DNA of 64,000 bases from Mesorhizobium carmichaelinearum (GTDB taxonomy: Bacteria > Pseudomonadota > Alphaproteobacteria > Rhizobiales > Rhizobiaceae), in contig NZ_FZQR01000026.1 in NCBI RefSeq assembly GCF_900199455.1, positions 1 to 64,000 on the forward strand, read 5' to 3'. The notes beneath the pieces are model-generated. The model saw only the letters and a program-made list of their open reading frames with translations, made no database searches and was not told the origin of the DNA. Numbering within the stretch: position 1 is the first letter of the stretch; each line of letters opens with the position of its first letter. This document shows, piece by piece, positions 33,704 through 41,879 of this stretch. A program made the translations under genes and the position numbers.

Positions 33704-34030
33704 TTATCTCCTGCAGATGCGAACTCGCTCGATGACGCGGTGGTGATGACGCCAATGTTTGATCAGCACCACGCGGCAATGGGGTCGATGATGCCGATGG
33801 TAGTAACGGGGCCTATAGCCGTTGTCATACATGTCGTCGTATTGGGAATAGCCTTGACCGTAATAGTCGGGGTACCGATCACTGTCACCATAGTAGTCGT
33901 AATTGTCTCCATAATCGTCGCCATAACCACTACCAAAGCCGATAATGACACCGCCGGCGTTTGCCGGATAGACGGCGGCGGCAGCACAAGTGACTGCGAT
34001 CACCGATGAGAGAACTAGTTTCCTTATCAT
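33704..34030 (-). CDS. Secreted Gly/Tyr/Asp-rich, His-ended protein
   Basis: 108 residues from MIRKLVLSSVIAVTC; AAGGAG lies 7 bases upstream, and earlier in-frame ATGs lack one. Signal peptide cleaved near YPANA. The mature protein starts GGVIIGFGSGYGDD, then a tyrosine/aspartate-rich low-complexity part and a basic end with YYHRHHRPHC and HWRHHHRVIERV. His clusters suggest metal binding; the rest may be disordered or adhesive. An EcfG-type promoter lies 41 bases upstream and a TGTCCCG-CGGGACA hairpin sits in the leader. Confidence 0.6.
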   Translation of the reverse strand: MIRKLVLSSVIAVTCAAAAVYPANAGGVIIGFGSGYGDDYGDNYDYYGDSDRYPDYYGQGYSQYDDMYDNGYRPRYYHRHHRPHCRVVLIKHWRHHHRVIERVRICRR

Positions 34031-34070
34031 CACAACTCTCCTTGAGCTGAGAGTGTCCCGTCGGGACAAA

Positions 34071-34095
34071 AACGCTCTCAAGCAGCGGTTGTTCC
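34071..34095 (-). promoter_or_regulatory. EcfG-type promoter
   Basis: On the minus strand GGAAC (34095-34091), 16 bases, CGTT (34074-34071). It drives the Gly/Tyr-rich secreted protein. The leader hairpin TGTCCCG/CGGGACA lies at 34053-34067. Confidence 0.6.
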
Positions 34096-34874
34096 CTGGG
34101 AAATCACAGATCAACCATTATATCTCAGCAATGTGACATCCAAGGAATAACGGGCGCCGCCCTTGCCGCGGTTCGGTCAGGAACTGTCTTCTAGGCGACG
34201 CCCTGACTAACAGATCCGCTGGTCTGGCGCGGAACGATTTCGGTTCTTCATTCGCCACCCGAGGCCTGCCCTGGTTGCAAACAAACGGCGGAAGTTTGAG
34301 CGACAAAGTCCCAGGATCGAGGTTTCCGGAGAGACGCCAAGTAGATGGGCCCGATACCGGAAGAACGGTACGGCTGAAAGCCTGGAAAGAGATGGACCCC
34401 TTTCGTCGGCCAGCCGCTTTTTCTGAGCATGTCCAAGCCGTCGAAGGGCCAATCTTCGGATAACAGCCCCGGCAGGGAGGTCCGCTGCGAGGTTGCTTTG
34501 GAAGCAGCTTTGCGGCTGGGTAGCTGCCGCAAAGGCGCAAGGTGGGACGTCCGCGACCCAAACTCGGGCCTGGCCGGCAGGGGACGCCCGGCCCCAAGCG
34601 ATCGTTGTCACCAGGATTACCAGCCTATGTAGCGACAATCCGCGCTCACGCGGCGATTAGCTGGCAGCGTCGATAGCGCCGGTAGAACCGCCTCCTCCAA
34701 GAACTGGAAAATAGCTTCCCGGTTGCGCATACCGCCTTGCAGACTGGTTGCTCCGGGAATGCCAAGCCGAGGTTTGATCGAGCTTTTGTTCGAAGTTAAG
34801 GTTTCGATTAAAGGCGAGTAAAAAAATCCGTTCCGGCTCTTGAACGATTTCTGGGTCATTCCCAAATCGTTGGC
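34096..34874. other. Long stretch without a recognised gene
   Basis: About 780 bases. Several overlapping frames on both strands have no ribosome binding sites and no familiar motif; the sequence looks like decayed intergenic DNA. Confidence 0.35.
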
Positions 34875-34953
34875 CGTCGAGGCTTAGGCTCGACGAAACA
34901 GGCGTCGCAGTGACGCTGCTTGTAACCCATGTTGCTTTACGGAGGATATGGCT
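34875..34953 (+). promoter_or_regulatory. ROSE-like RNA thermometer in the hsp20 leader
   Basis: Three successive hairpins: 34875-34895 (CGTCGAG/CTCGACG), 34902-34916 (GCGTC/GACGC) and 34927-34951. The last pairs CCAT with ATGG around GTTGCTTT...ACGGAGGAT, so it covers the Shine-Dalgarno and first ATG. ROSE elements of rhizobial small heat shock genes have this layout and a TTGCT segment facing GGAGG, which melts on heating. Confidence 0.65.
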
Positions 34954-35430
34954 ATGAGAAGCTTTGATTACGCCCCACTCTATCGCACTACGGTCGGCTT
35001 CGACCGTCTCTTCGACACGCTCGACAACAGCGTGCGCTCGGACTGGCCGCCTTACAACATCGAGAAGACCGGAGACCACGATTACCGGATAACAATGGCC
35101 ATCGCCGGGTTCAGCCCCGACGAAGTTGAGTTGACCCAGCACGGGCCGGAACTGGTCGTGATTGGCCAGAAACAGCCGGACGAAAGCGATCGCCAGATCC
35201 TGCACCGGGGCATGGCGACCCGCAACTTCAGACAAGTCTTCAAATTGGCGGACTACGTGAAAGTTGCGAAGGCCATGCTGGACAACGGTCTGCTTTCAGT
35301 GGACCTCGTTCGCGAGATCCCCGAGGAATTGAAGCCGCGTCGCATCGGTCTCGTTTCGTCGAGCCCCGCAGCCCCCACTCAGCAACAGCAGATCAGCCAG
35401 GATACCGAGCGGCAGCGCCACGTCGCCTAA
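34954..35430 (+). CDS. Small heat shock protein, Hsp20/IbpA class
   Basis: 158 residues. GGAGG lies 8 bases before ATG 34954 (ATG 34948 is too close to it). Opening MRSFDYAPLYRTTVGFDRLF, then the alpha-crystallin domain: PPYNIEKTGDHDYRITMAIA, GPELVVIGQK, and the VDLVREIPE strand with the IxI-like tail. It holds unfolded proteins at high temperature. The RNA thermometer in the leader fits heat-induced translation. This is one of the many class A sHsps typical of rhizobia. Confidence 0.9.
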   Translation: MRSFDYAPLYRTTVGFDRLFDTLDNSVRSDWPPYNIEKTGDHDYRITMAIAGFSPDEVELTQHGPELVVIGQKQPDESDRQILHRGMATRNFRQVFKLADYVKVAKAMLDNGLLSVDLVREIPEELKPRRIGLVSSSPAAPTQQQQISQDTERQRHVA

Positions 35431-35503
35431 TTCCGCGAATTGACGCAAGACTGCGGTCCCGCCTCCCGGCCCAGCCGGGAGGCACAGATTGCGGAGATTG
35501 GAG

Positions 35504-35950
35504 ATGACAACCGGATACGAATTTTTGCCAAACCGGAAATGCAGGACGGCTCATCATGGGATCACACATCCTGACGACGTTGTCGGCCTTCCAGACCTGA
35601 GTGCTGCCGAGAAGCGGGCGATTTTGGCTTCCTGGGCGTCCGACGCCTGTTCGGTTCCCGAAATACCTCTGCTGCGCCAGCTGGAGGATGGAACGATAGC
35701 CATGATCGACGACATCCTGCGCGCTTTGAAGACCCTGGACGGCGTGTCGGATGACAACCGTCAAAATCGGAATCGCGCGCTTTGGGGAGCGCCGCATGCT
35801 CGACGACGTCAGAATAAGGGGGTGCCTTGGCCGCATCGTCGCCGGCGCGATGACGACGATGATCCTCCGCCCTGTCCGGCCTACGGTGCAATCGTCCCAA
35901 GAAGAGGCGGTGGCGGGGCGATGGCGTCCCCAGAGCCGGTACTTGCTTGA
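35504..35950 (+). CDS. Small rhizobial hypothetical protein, C-terminus possibly altered
   Basis: Starts MTTGYEFLPNRKCRTAHHG after GGAGATTGGAG. It contains DLSAAEKRAILASWASDACSV, the conserved core of a small rhizobial family, then IDDILRALKTLDG. After about residue 90 the sequence becomes Arg- and Pro-rich low complexity (RRRRDDDDDPPP); the family usually ends with a short basic tail. The last 40 residues may therefore be read-through. It follows the hsp20 gene by 73 bases on the same strand and may be cotranscribed. Confidence 0.55.
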   Translation: MTTGYEFLPNRKCRTAHHGITHPDDVVGLPDLSAAEKRAILASWASDACSVPEIPLLRQLEDGTIAMIDDILRALKTLDGVSDDNRQNRNRALWGAPHARRRQNKGVPWPHRRRRDDDDDPPPCPAYGAIVPRRGGGGAMASPEPVLA

Positions 35951-35999
35951 GGGTATCGGGCCAATCTACGCGCCGCCCTATCCGATCGCGAGAGCTTTT

Positions 36000-36024
36000 G
36001 GAACATTAACTGCCGCTAATGGTT
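36000..36024 (+). promoter_or_regulatory. EcfG-like promoter of the small RNA candidate
   Basis: GGAAC at 36000-36004, 16 bases, GGTT at 36021-36024 (one mismatch to CGTT). It is placed so that transcription would begin near 36030. Confidence 0.45.
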
Positions 36025-36029
36025 CGTAC

Positions 36030-36120
36030 TGGGCAGCAGATAACGACCCCTCGGTATCTGCTGAAGATCGGGTCCGCACTCGATCGGAGCCCGCGCTCTC
36101 CGCCAGAGGCGCGGGCTTTT
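36030..36120 (+). ncRNA. Candidate small RNA
   Basis: About 90 bases with a perfect 9-bp hairpin CAGCAGATA / TATCTGCTG (36046-36075), a 12-base linker and a perfect 8-bp terminator with T run (36088-36120), preceded by an EcfG-like promoter. There is no open frame of note. A degenerate copy at 29160 keeps the first hairpin. I could not match it to a named alphaproteobacterial sRNA family. Confidence 0.5.
36088..36120 (+). terminator. Rho-independent terminator
   Basis: AGCCCGCG / CGCGGGCT with a 14-base loop and TTTT. It ends the small RNA candidate. Confidence 0.75.
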
Positions 36121-36495
36121 CCAGATTTGCAGTTTGGCTCAACGGCGTTTGAAGATGTTATACTATTTCCCCATACAGGTCCGGCTTCAATGTAAATAGT
36201 TGACCTCGGAAGGCGCCGAGACGGGCTGTTTGTCGTTTCCAGTCTGGGTGAACGAACACTCGACGGACGACTACCTTTGAATGATCGAGAAGGTTCCGTT
36301 CTTGATGATTTGCGAAGGAAGGGCGTGGTCATACCATTTGGCGTTTGCTTAGCCCCTTGCTAAAGTTGCAGCCCGCAGGCGGCCTTTCTCCCGACTAACT
36401 GGCGCTACGGTTCTGGGACGGAAAAGCAATGCGATTCGTGATTCGTCCGCTGTCTCTCCGGGGCGGCATTGCCCCAGTGAATTCGATCACCGACT

Positions 36496-37134
36496 TCACC
36501 GCGACTTGGAGGTGTTGTACTCGCGGTTTGCCGCGTAATCGATGGTGAACGTTCCTTCGGCAAGTGGAACACCCAGTTTTACATTGAAGATAGTCACCGT
36601 TGTGGTGAGTCCCTTCTCGTCGGTAAGACTCCATTTTCGTAAATCGAGTGATTTCTTGTCAAACATCATCGAAATGTTCGAATGACCATAGGCTGACTTG
36701 TCACCCAGCTTAATAGTTATCAGATCGCCTTCTTCTTTGATGCTTTTGAGGTGGCTGCCCGAAAAGTCGACCTTGTTGTCGAGTAGCAGCTTGAGCGGCG
36801 TCTTCGAGAGCGAATAGATCCGCGATGTCTTAAGTTTTTTATTATAAACGACCACCGATTTTCCGTCGGCTATTACGCTGACCCCTGATTGGCCGGCAAA
36901 ATTGAATCGGATCTTGCCTGGGCGCTTGAGAAAAAACCTGCCACCGGTCTTTTCTCCCTTTGGGCCCGACTGAACAAAGTCGCCGGACATGGATTTTACC
37001 GATGAGAAGTGATCGGCGATCGTCTGCGCTGCGATTGGTGCGGCCGAAAGCGCTGGCATAAGTTCGACGTTGATCGTGGCAGCGCTGAGAAGGACGAACC
37101 AGAGACCGAGCAGTGTTTTGACTTTAGAGGCCAT
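36496..37134 (-). CDS. lolA: LolA-like outer-membrane lipoprotein carrier
   Basis: 212 residues. AGGA lies 7 bases upstream. Signal peptide (to about residue 31), then a LolA-type half-barrel: TIADHFSSVKSMSGDFVQSG, GGRFFLKRPGKIRFNF, VIADGKSVVVYNKKLK, TPLKLLLDNKVDF and TTVTIFNVKLGVPL. LolA shuttles lipoproteins across the periplasm to LolB. A glycine-zipper lipoprotein gene sits upstream on the same strand, separated by a strong hairpin. Rhizobia often have a second LolA homologue, so whether this is the housekeeping copy is open. Confidence 0.8.
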   Translation of the reverse strand: MASKVKTLLGLWFVLLSAATINVELMPALSAAPIAAQTIADHFSSVKSMSGDFVQSGPKGEKTGGRFFLKRPGKIRFNFAGQSGVSVIADGKSVVVYNKKLKTSRIYSLSKTPLKLLLDNKVDFSGSHLKSIKEEGDLITIKLGDKSAYGHSNISMMFDKKSLDLRKWSLTDEKGLTTTVTIFNVKLGVPLAEGTFTIDYAANREYNTSKSR

Positions 37135-37154
37135 CCAATTGTCCTACCTTGGTG

Positions 37155-37186
37155 AAGGCGCGTGATCGCAACAGATCACGCGCCTT
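37155..37186 (-). terminator. 13-bp perfect hairpin between lipoprotein and lolA
   Basis: AAGGCGCGTGATC / GATCACGCGCCTT with a 6-base loop, directly after the stop of the lipoprotein gene as read on the minus strand; no long T run. Confidence 0.65.
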
Positions 37187-37192
37187 AGGGTA

Positions 37193-37456
37193 TCAGTAAC
37201 CGTCCGGGCACCGGGCAATGTAAATCCGGCCATGACGATCGCGATATCGGCATTGGCCGGCCTCACTGGCGTGCCCGATCACCGCACCGGCGATCGCGCC
37301 GACTGCACCACCAACGACAGCACCTTGTACCGGATCGCCGGCCACCGCGGCACCGATTGCGGCACCTCCCAAGCCGCCGACGGCAGCGCCTTGTTCGGTA
37401 CGGGAACACGCTACGAGCGGGATTAGCAGGCTCAAAATGAGCAGCGTCTTTTTCAT
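37193..37456 (-). CDS. Glycine-zipper outer-membrane lipoprotein
   Basis: 87 residues. AGGAG precedes the ATG. Lipobox LVAC (Cys17), then a glycine-zipper helix pair (GAAVGGLGGAAIGAAVAGD, GAVVGGAVGAIAGAVIGH) and a short domain with two Cys (CRYRDRHGRIYIARCPDGY). The family (Rick_17kDa/SlyB-like) inserts in the outer membrane and responds to envelope stress. The LolA-like carrier gene follows downstream. Confidence 0.75.
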   Translation of the reverse strand: MKKTLLILSLLIPLVACSRTEQGAAVGGLGGAAIGAAVAGDPVQGAVVGGAVGAIAGAVIGHASEAGQCRYRDRHGRIYIARCPDGY

Positions 37457-37637
37457 GGGTCCTCTCCTGAAGCCTTAATTGGCCGGAGAATAAATGCGCC
37501 AAGGGGTTTTTCATCCATGGCCCTGTCGCCTTCATGGAACAGCTCGTCTCCGCAAGGCGAGACTGCATAGGCTGAGGGACGCTGAGCCATCCGTCGGGCG
37601 AAGGGCTCAGGTTGAGCGTGACCGCAATAGGCGCGGA

Positions 37638-37888
37638 TTAGCGTTTTATCGCTCGCGCCGCCGCGATCAAGATACACGCGCCGATGAGTCCGGGGACCAT
37701 ATAGCCGAGCCAGCCGGCCAACGATATGCCAATCACGCTCAGGATGAGGTTGGCGACAATGGCACCCGCGATCCCCAAATGATGTTCATGAGCACGCCCA
37801 TGTTGCTCTTCATGAACATCTCGGCGAGCCATCCCGCGATACCGCCGATGATGATCGCTGCCAGCCAGCCGACGCCAGGATTCTGCAT
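37638..37888 (-). pseudogene. YmgE/GlsB-type membrane protein, single-base frameshift
   Basis: From ATG 37888 (AAGGGG upstream) the first frame reads MQNPGVGWLAAIIIGGIAGW and LAEMFMKSNMGVLMNII. A second frame continues GIAGAIVANLILSVIGISLA through to AARAIKR, stop at 37638. The gap is one T in the run AACATCATT-TGGGGATC. The joined product would be an 83-residue transglycosylase-associated/YeaQ-family protein with three membrane helices. It is either a fresh pseudogene or a sequence error; a related intact gene is at 42352-42657. Confidence 0.65.
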
Positions 37889-38089
37889 AATTTTCCCCTT
37901 TCCTCGAACCGCCAAGTGGTTCGGCAGGGGAACGTTCAGGGCCAACAAGTTTCCCGCGATACAGGTGCCGTATACCCTCAGAAAAAGGCGAGTCGCAGCA
38001 GGGAATCTTATGTGGCGTTTCGGATGCCGACAACTCCGCTGCGGTTAACGCGAGCCACCCCAGTCATCTCAGGCCCCCGAATTCCAAAG

Positions 38090-38114
38090 GGAACTTCGCA
38101 TCGTGCGGCCCGTT
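38090..38114 (+). promoter_or_regulatory. EcfG-type promoter
   Basis: GGAAC at 38090-38094, 16 bases, CGTT at 38111-38114; perfect consensus, about 90 bases before the PRC-barrel gene. Confidence 0.65.
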
Positions 38115-38205
38115 GTCACGTCGCAAACTGTGCCGCGTTCAGCCTCCCTGCAATGGTTCGGCCGAACGCGGCGTGCATCAACACTAACGCACAAGGAAAC
38201 GTACC

Positions 38206-39072
38206 ATGATTGGCAAACTTTTGGCTACCACCGCAATAGCAACCCTGCTGTCGTCTGGCCTGTGGGTATCAGGGGCCGCCGCTGAAGATGCCACCAAACC
38301 TGCCACCGCTACGACCACGGCGGCGACGGCGACGGCGGCTGTTGCAGACGGCAGCCTCGTCACCAAGATCATAGGCACCGACGTCTATGATAGCGCTGCG
38401 GACAATGCCCAGAAGATCGGCGATGTCAAAGACATCGTCCTCTCCAAGGACGGCAAAGCCAAGTACATTATCATCGGCGTAGGCGGATTCTTAGGCTTGG
38501 GGGAAAAGAACGTCGCCTACGATTTCAGCAAGGCCGAGTGGGTCGAGAAGAAGGGTGATCGGTGGCTGGTCGCGAAGACCACCAAGGAAGACCTTCAGGC
38601 GGAGCCTGACTTCGATCTGAAGGCCTACGACACGGCATCGGCGTCCAACAGCAACAATGTTGCCGCTACCGCGAAAAACCAGCCGGCCGCGGCGACGACA
38701 GACAAGACGACCACCGCGGCAATCGACAAGTCTTCGTTGACCGAGATGCCAATGGATAAAATCAGCACCAAGGACTTCATCGGCACCAACGTCTATGGCG
38801 CCGACGATGCAAAAGTCGGTGAGATCGGCGACGTGGTTATGACCGGCGACAAGAAGGTCGATGCCGTCATCGTCAACATGGGCGGTTTCCTTGGCATGGG
38901 CGAAAAACAGGTGGCCATGGGCCTGGAGAAACTGAAGTTCATGTCGGACAAGGACGGCAACCGGTATCTCTACACCAACTTCACCAAGGCTCAGCTCGAG
39001 GCGCAGACCGCCTATGACAAGGGCACCTACGCGCAGAATCGCGACAAACAGCGGATCATTGTTGGCCAGTAG
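38206..39072 (+). CDS. Secreted protein with two PRC-barrel domains
   Basis: 288 residues. AAGGAA lies upstream. Signal peptide to SGAAA, an Ala/Thr-rich linker, and two PRC-barrel domains (about 50-130, LVTKIIGTDVYDSA and AKYIIIGVGGFLGLGEKNV; about 185-270, DFIGTNVYGADDAKVGEIG and VIVNMGGFLGMGEKQV). The two domains are clearly duplicates. The PRC-barrel is a small beta fold used for protein or metabolite contacts; periplasmic members in rhizobia are general-stress proteins. An EcfG-type promoter and a strong terminator frame it as a single-gene unit. Confidence 0.75.
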   Translation: MIGKLLATTAIATLLSSGLWVSGAAAEDATKPATATTTAATATAAVADGSLVTKIIGTDVYDSAADNAQKIGDVKDIVLSKDGKAKYIIIGVGGFLGLGEKNVAYDFSKAEWVEKKGDRWLVAKTTKEDLQAEPDFDLKAYDTASASNSNNVAATAKNQPAAATTDKTTTAAIDKSSLTEMPMDKISTKDFIGTNVYGADDAKVGEIGDVVMTGDKKVDAVIVNMGGFLGMGEKQVAMGLEKLKFMSDKDGNRYLYTNFTKAQLEAQTAYDKGTYAQNRDKQRIIVGQ

Positions 39073-39077
39073 ACCCC

Positions 39078-39112
39078 AACGTGGCCCGCGCTGGCGCGGG
39101 CCACGTTTTTTT
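39078..39112 (+). terminator. Strong rho-independent terminator
   Basis: AACGTGGCCCGCG / CGCGGGCCACGTT with a 4-base loop and seven T. It ends the PRC-barrel gene. Confidence 0.9.
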
Positions 39113-39571
39113 CGATTGTGTATGAGCGATCCACCCTTCCGGGCTGGTGAGCACAAGACGAGATCATCTCGATCTTTCGATGGCCTGAAAAATGTAGCAC
39201 GTTCAGGGTGCTTATCGGCGGCACGCAGCCACGCTCTCAAGAGGTCGCAACGGTCCTCAGAGCGATGTGTAGGCCTGCAGGCGCTTGTGGGGCCTTGGGT
39301 GGCTCGCTGGGCTGCGCGGACGGCCGCTACGGACAGTCTCAAGGATTTCGGCGGTAGTTATCCTTAGGCGGTAAACTCGGGTTCAGCGTGAAATGGTAGC
39401 CGCAATCGAGATGCCGTAGCGGCGTTTCAAGCTTTGCTCGCATAGCAGTTCGGCCAATTCAATGCCGAGGGAGCCGAAGGCGCGTTCCTTCTGCCATCCA
39501 CGACGGTGACACCGGCGCCGTGGTCACCCGTTCGCCGAACTCGGCGTATTGTAGAACGCGGCCTGCGGTCT
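39113..39571. other. Stretch with a possible gene remnant
   Basis: About 460 bases. On the minus strand at about 39390-39530 a frame without a start reads KERAFGSLGIELAELLCEQS and then LKRRYGISIAATISR before its stop. It looks like the helical end of a lost protein. Nothing else is recognised. Confidence 0.35.
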
Positions 39572-41365
39572 CTAAGCTCCATTGGCAACAGAGGCTTCCA
39601 CGGCAGCCAGCGGCGCTTCCAGGCTCCAGGTGATGCCATGCGGGCCGCACTCGAGATTGCCCTGCCCGCTAACCGCTGCGGGCGCAACCCGCTTCAGCAC
39701 CACGGTTCCGAAACCACCATGTCCAATGGTCTGAACCATCGGCCCGTCGGTTTCGGCCCACGTCAGGTGAAAGGTCCTCGAAGCACGGGAGCCGGAGACG
39801 GACCATGTGACCGCAATCTGGCCTTTATCCCCTGAGAGCACTCCGTACTTGGCGGAGTTGGTGGCGAGTTCGTGGAAGGCGATTCCGAGATACTGCACCG
39901 CATTGGGACTGAGGACCAACGATGGTCCCGACATGTCGATGACGTCACCCCGTGGGAAAGGCCTGGCCTGGGCCGCCAAGAGTTCATTGATGGTGGCTCC
40001 CTTCCAGTCGGCGGATACCAACAGGTCGTGGGATCGCGACAGCGCCATGATGCGCTCACGCACCTGGGATTCAAACTGGCTTGGTGTCTCCGATCGTTTG
40101 TTGGTCTCCCGGATCATCGACAGGATGACAGAGTATTGGTTTTTAACCCGGTGGTTGACCTCGCGCATCAGCATGCGGATACGGTGCTCGTTTTCCCTTG
40201 CCGACGTAATGTCCCGGGCAATCTTCGACGCGCCAATGATCCGCCCGGTGGCGTTACGCATAGGCGATACGGTAAGCGAGACCGGAACCAGGCTGCCATC
40301 CTTGCGCTGACGTATTGTTTCGTACGTTTCGACCCGCTCACCACGGCGAATGCGTCCGAGGATGCGAGGCTCCTCGTCCTGGAGATTATCCGGAATCAAC
40401 ATGGTCACCGGCCTGCCTATCGCTTCGTCGGCGGTGTAGCCGAACAGCCGTTCGGCCCCGCGATTCCAGCTCTTGATGATGGCGTTCAGATCTTTGCTGA
40501 CAATTGCGTCGAACGAGGATTCCACAATCTCTGACAGATGCTGCCTGACCTCTTCGGCACGTTGGCGGTCGGTCAGGTCCAGCAGCATGTTCACGGCACC
40601 AATCAGATTGCCATGCTCATCCCGCAACGGTGTGGGGTAGGGCAGGAACGGAAAAAAGGATCCGTCCGGACGGCGCGCTATGGCTTCCTGGTTGCGGACC
40701 GGCCGGTTTTCCTTGAGCGCGATGGCCATCGGGCACTCGTCATGCGGCAATTCCTTGCCGTCGGGAGTGAACAGCTTGAACGTGACGCACCATTTGTCCT
40801 TGCCGACTTTTGGCTCCGTGCCCGCAAGATCGGCGGCGGCGCGGTTGTAGTAGGTGATCGTCCCGTGCTGGTCGGTCGTATAGATGGCAACCGGAAGGGC
40901 GTCGAGAATTTGGTGATAGGTGCTGCCCTGCTGCCTCAACTCCGTGCGAGTCCGCTCCAGGGCGGTAACATCGACCGTAAAGCACCTTGTATTGATCAGC
41001 TTGCCGTCGCGAAAATGGCCGCTCGACGTGATTTCGACATGCTTGATCGAACCGTTGCAGGCTCTCAATCGCGCCGGATAACGCGTGATCTTCTCACCAC
41101 GGGTCAGCCGTGCCAGAATGTCATCGATCACGTCCCGGTCGGGATAGAATTCGGCAATGTGGCGGCCGACATATTTTTCTGCACTAAACCCGAGAAGGTC
41201 AAGCTCAGCCTGATTTGCGTGAAGGATGACACCATCCGCGCTTACCAGATGGAGCGCGACGGCCCCGTTCTCGAAGAAATCCTGGTAGTCGAAGGCCCGA
41301 CTATCCTCACCGGACAGTTCCGGACTCTTGAAGGCGACGACGTCCGCCTGCGTTACTTCCTTCAT
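39572..41365 (-). CDS. Triple-PAS HWE-family sensor histidine kinase
   Basis: 597 residues from MKEVTQADVVAFKSPELSGE; an ATG 20 codons upstream (41425) has no ribosome binding site. Three PAS domains in series: about 30-140 (VHLVSADGVILHANQAEL, FTVDVTALERT), about 150-275 (YTTDQHGTITYYNRAA, AVNMLLDLTDRQR), and about 280-395 (FDAIVSKDLNAIIKSWNRGA, IIGASKIARDIT). The kinase core has LMREVNHRVKNQYSV with the phospho-His and the N-box FHELATNSAKYG. It is soluble and probably signals into the general stress pathway. No response regulator is adjacent. Confidence 0.8.
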   Translation of the reverse strand: MKEVTQADVVAFKSPELSGEDSRAFDYQDFFENGAVALHLVSADGVILHANQAELDLLGFSAEKYVGRHIAEFYPDRDVIDDILARLTRGEKITRYPARLRACNGSIKHVEITSSGHFRDGKLINTRCFTVDVTALERTRTELRQQGSTYHQILDALPVAIYTTDQHGTITYYNRAAADLAGTEPKVGKDKWCVTFKLFTPDGKELPHDECPMAIALKENRPVRNQEAIARRPDGSFFPFLPYPTPLRDEHGNLIGAVNMLLDLTDRQRAEEVRQHLSEIVESSFDAIVSKDLNAIIKSWNRGAERLFGYTADEAIGRPVTMLIPDNLQDEEPRILGRIRRGERVETYETIRQRKDGSLVPVSLTVSPMRNATGRIIGASKIARDITSARENEHRIRMLMREVNHRVKNQYSVILSMIRETNKRSETPSQFESQVRERIMALSRSHDLLVSADWKGATINELLAAQARPFPRGDVIDMSGPSLVLSPNAVQYLGIAFHELATNSAKYGVLSGDKGQIAVTWSVSGSRASRTFHLTWAETDGPMVQTIGHGGFGTVVLKRVAPAAVSGQGNLECGPHGITWSLEAPLAAVEASVANGA

Positions 41366-41510
41366 CCGAGTCCCCGATCGGTCCTTAACCGACCTAAATG
41401 TGGTTCGTGGCAATTCGTTCCACAACAGTTGTTCCGTCGATGGTTCGCAGCACTCCAGTGGCCTCGTTCGTGGGGGTGCGGAGGACTTTCCGTCATCCCG
41501 GCAAGAGCGA

Positions 41511-41816
41511 TTAGTCGGGCCAGTCTCTCGACGGTGGGGATTTTGACTTTCGCCTCTTTCCGTGCGCGATTATCGAGGCGATGTCGACCGTGACCAGACC
41601 GCCAACCTTCACGGTCACCTTGCCATCTTGGTCATCGACGCGGATGACATGCCCGACGAGACTAACCCTGTCGCCGGGCCTTTTCGTCTTGGGAGCATCG
41701 ATCGCGAAGGGGAAGTTATAGGTCGGAATACTGACGCTGGCGCGGCCGCTTGGCAGCACCTTTATGATGGTGGCTGTCAACGTGATCTCATCACCGATCT
41801 CTATGTCCCACGTCAT
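41511..41816 (-). CDS. Small beta-rich hypothetical protein (paralogue of 28301-28609)
   Basis: 101 residues from MTWDIEIGDEITLTATIIKV. It continues RASVSIPTYNFPFAIDAPKT, PGDRVSLVGHVIRVDDQDG and VTVKVGGLVTVDIASII, then a basic tail. The pattern parallels the protein at 28301-28609 domain for domain, and the two start regions share a leader (TCCAGAnTnnTATnC ATG). It probably folds as a small barrel. The two copies suggest a functional pair. Role unknown. Confidence 0.6.
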   Translation of the reverse strand: MTWDIEIGDEITLTATIIKVLPSGRASVSIPTYNFPFAIDAPKTKRPGDRVSLVGHVIRVDDQDGKVTVKVGGLVTVDIASIIAHGKRRKSKSPPSRDWPD

Positions 41817-41879
41817 GAATATGACTCTGGAACGGTCGGGGCGGTCGTCAAGCGAAATTTTGATTTAAGACAACGTCAC

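Larger units (their letters stand above)
36005..36335. repeat. Intergenic repeat element, copy B
   Basis: Related to 29160-29480 along most of its length. Shared are CAGATAACGACCC-TCGGTATCTG, GAGCCCGCGCTCTCCG, the CCGAGACGGGCTG hairpin with GTCGTTTCCAGT, and GAGAAGGTTCC. The left third forms the small RNA candidate. The right two thirds have an open minus-strand frame in both copies (EPSRSFKGS and LETTNSPSR), which is probably fortuitous. Confidence 0.6.

Noticed and set aside
29292..36332. Similar minus-strand frames (EPSRSFKGS...) in both intergenic repeat copies
   Set aside because: The two are alike because the DNA is repeated; starts and ends differ and the composition is Ser/Arg/Pro-rich, so a non-coding explanation is simpler.
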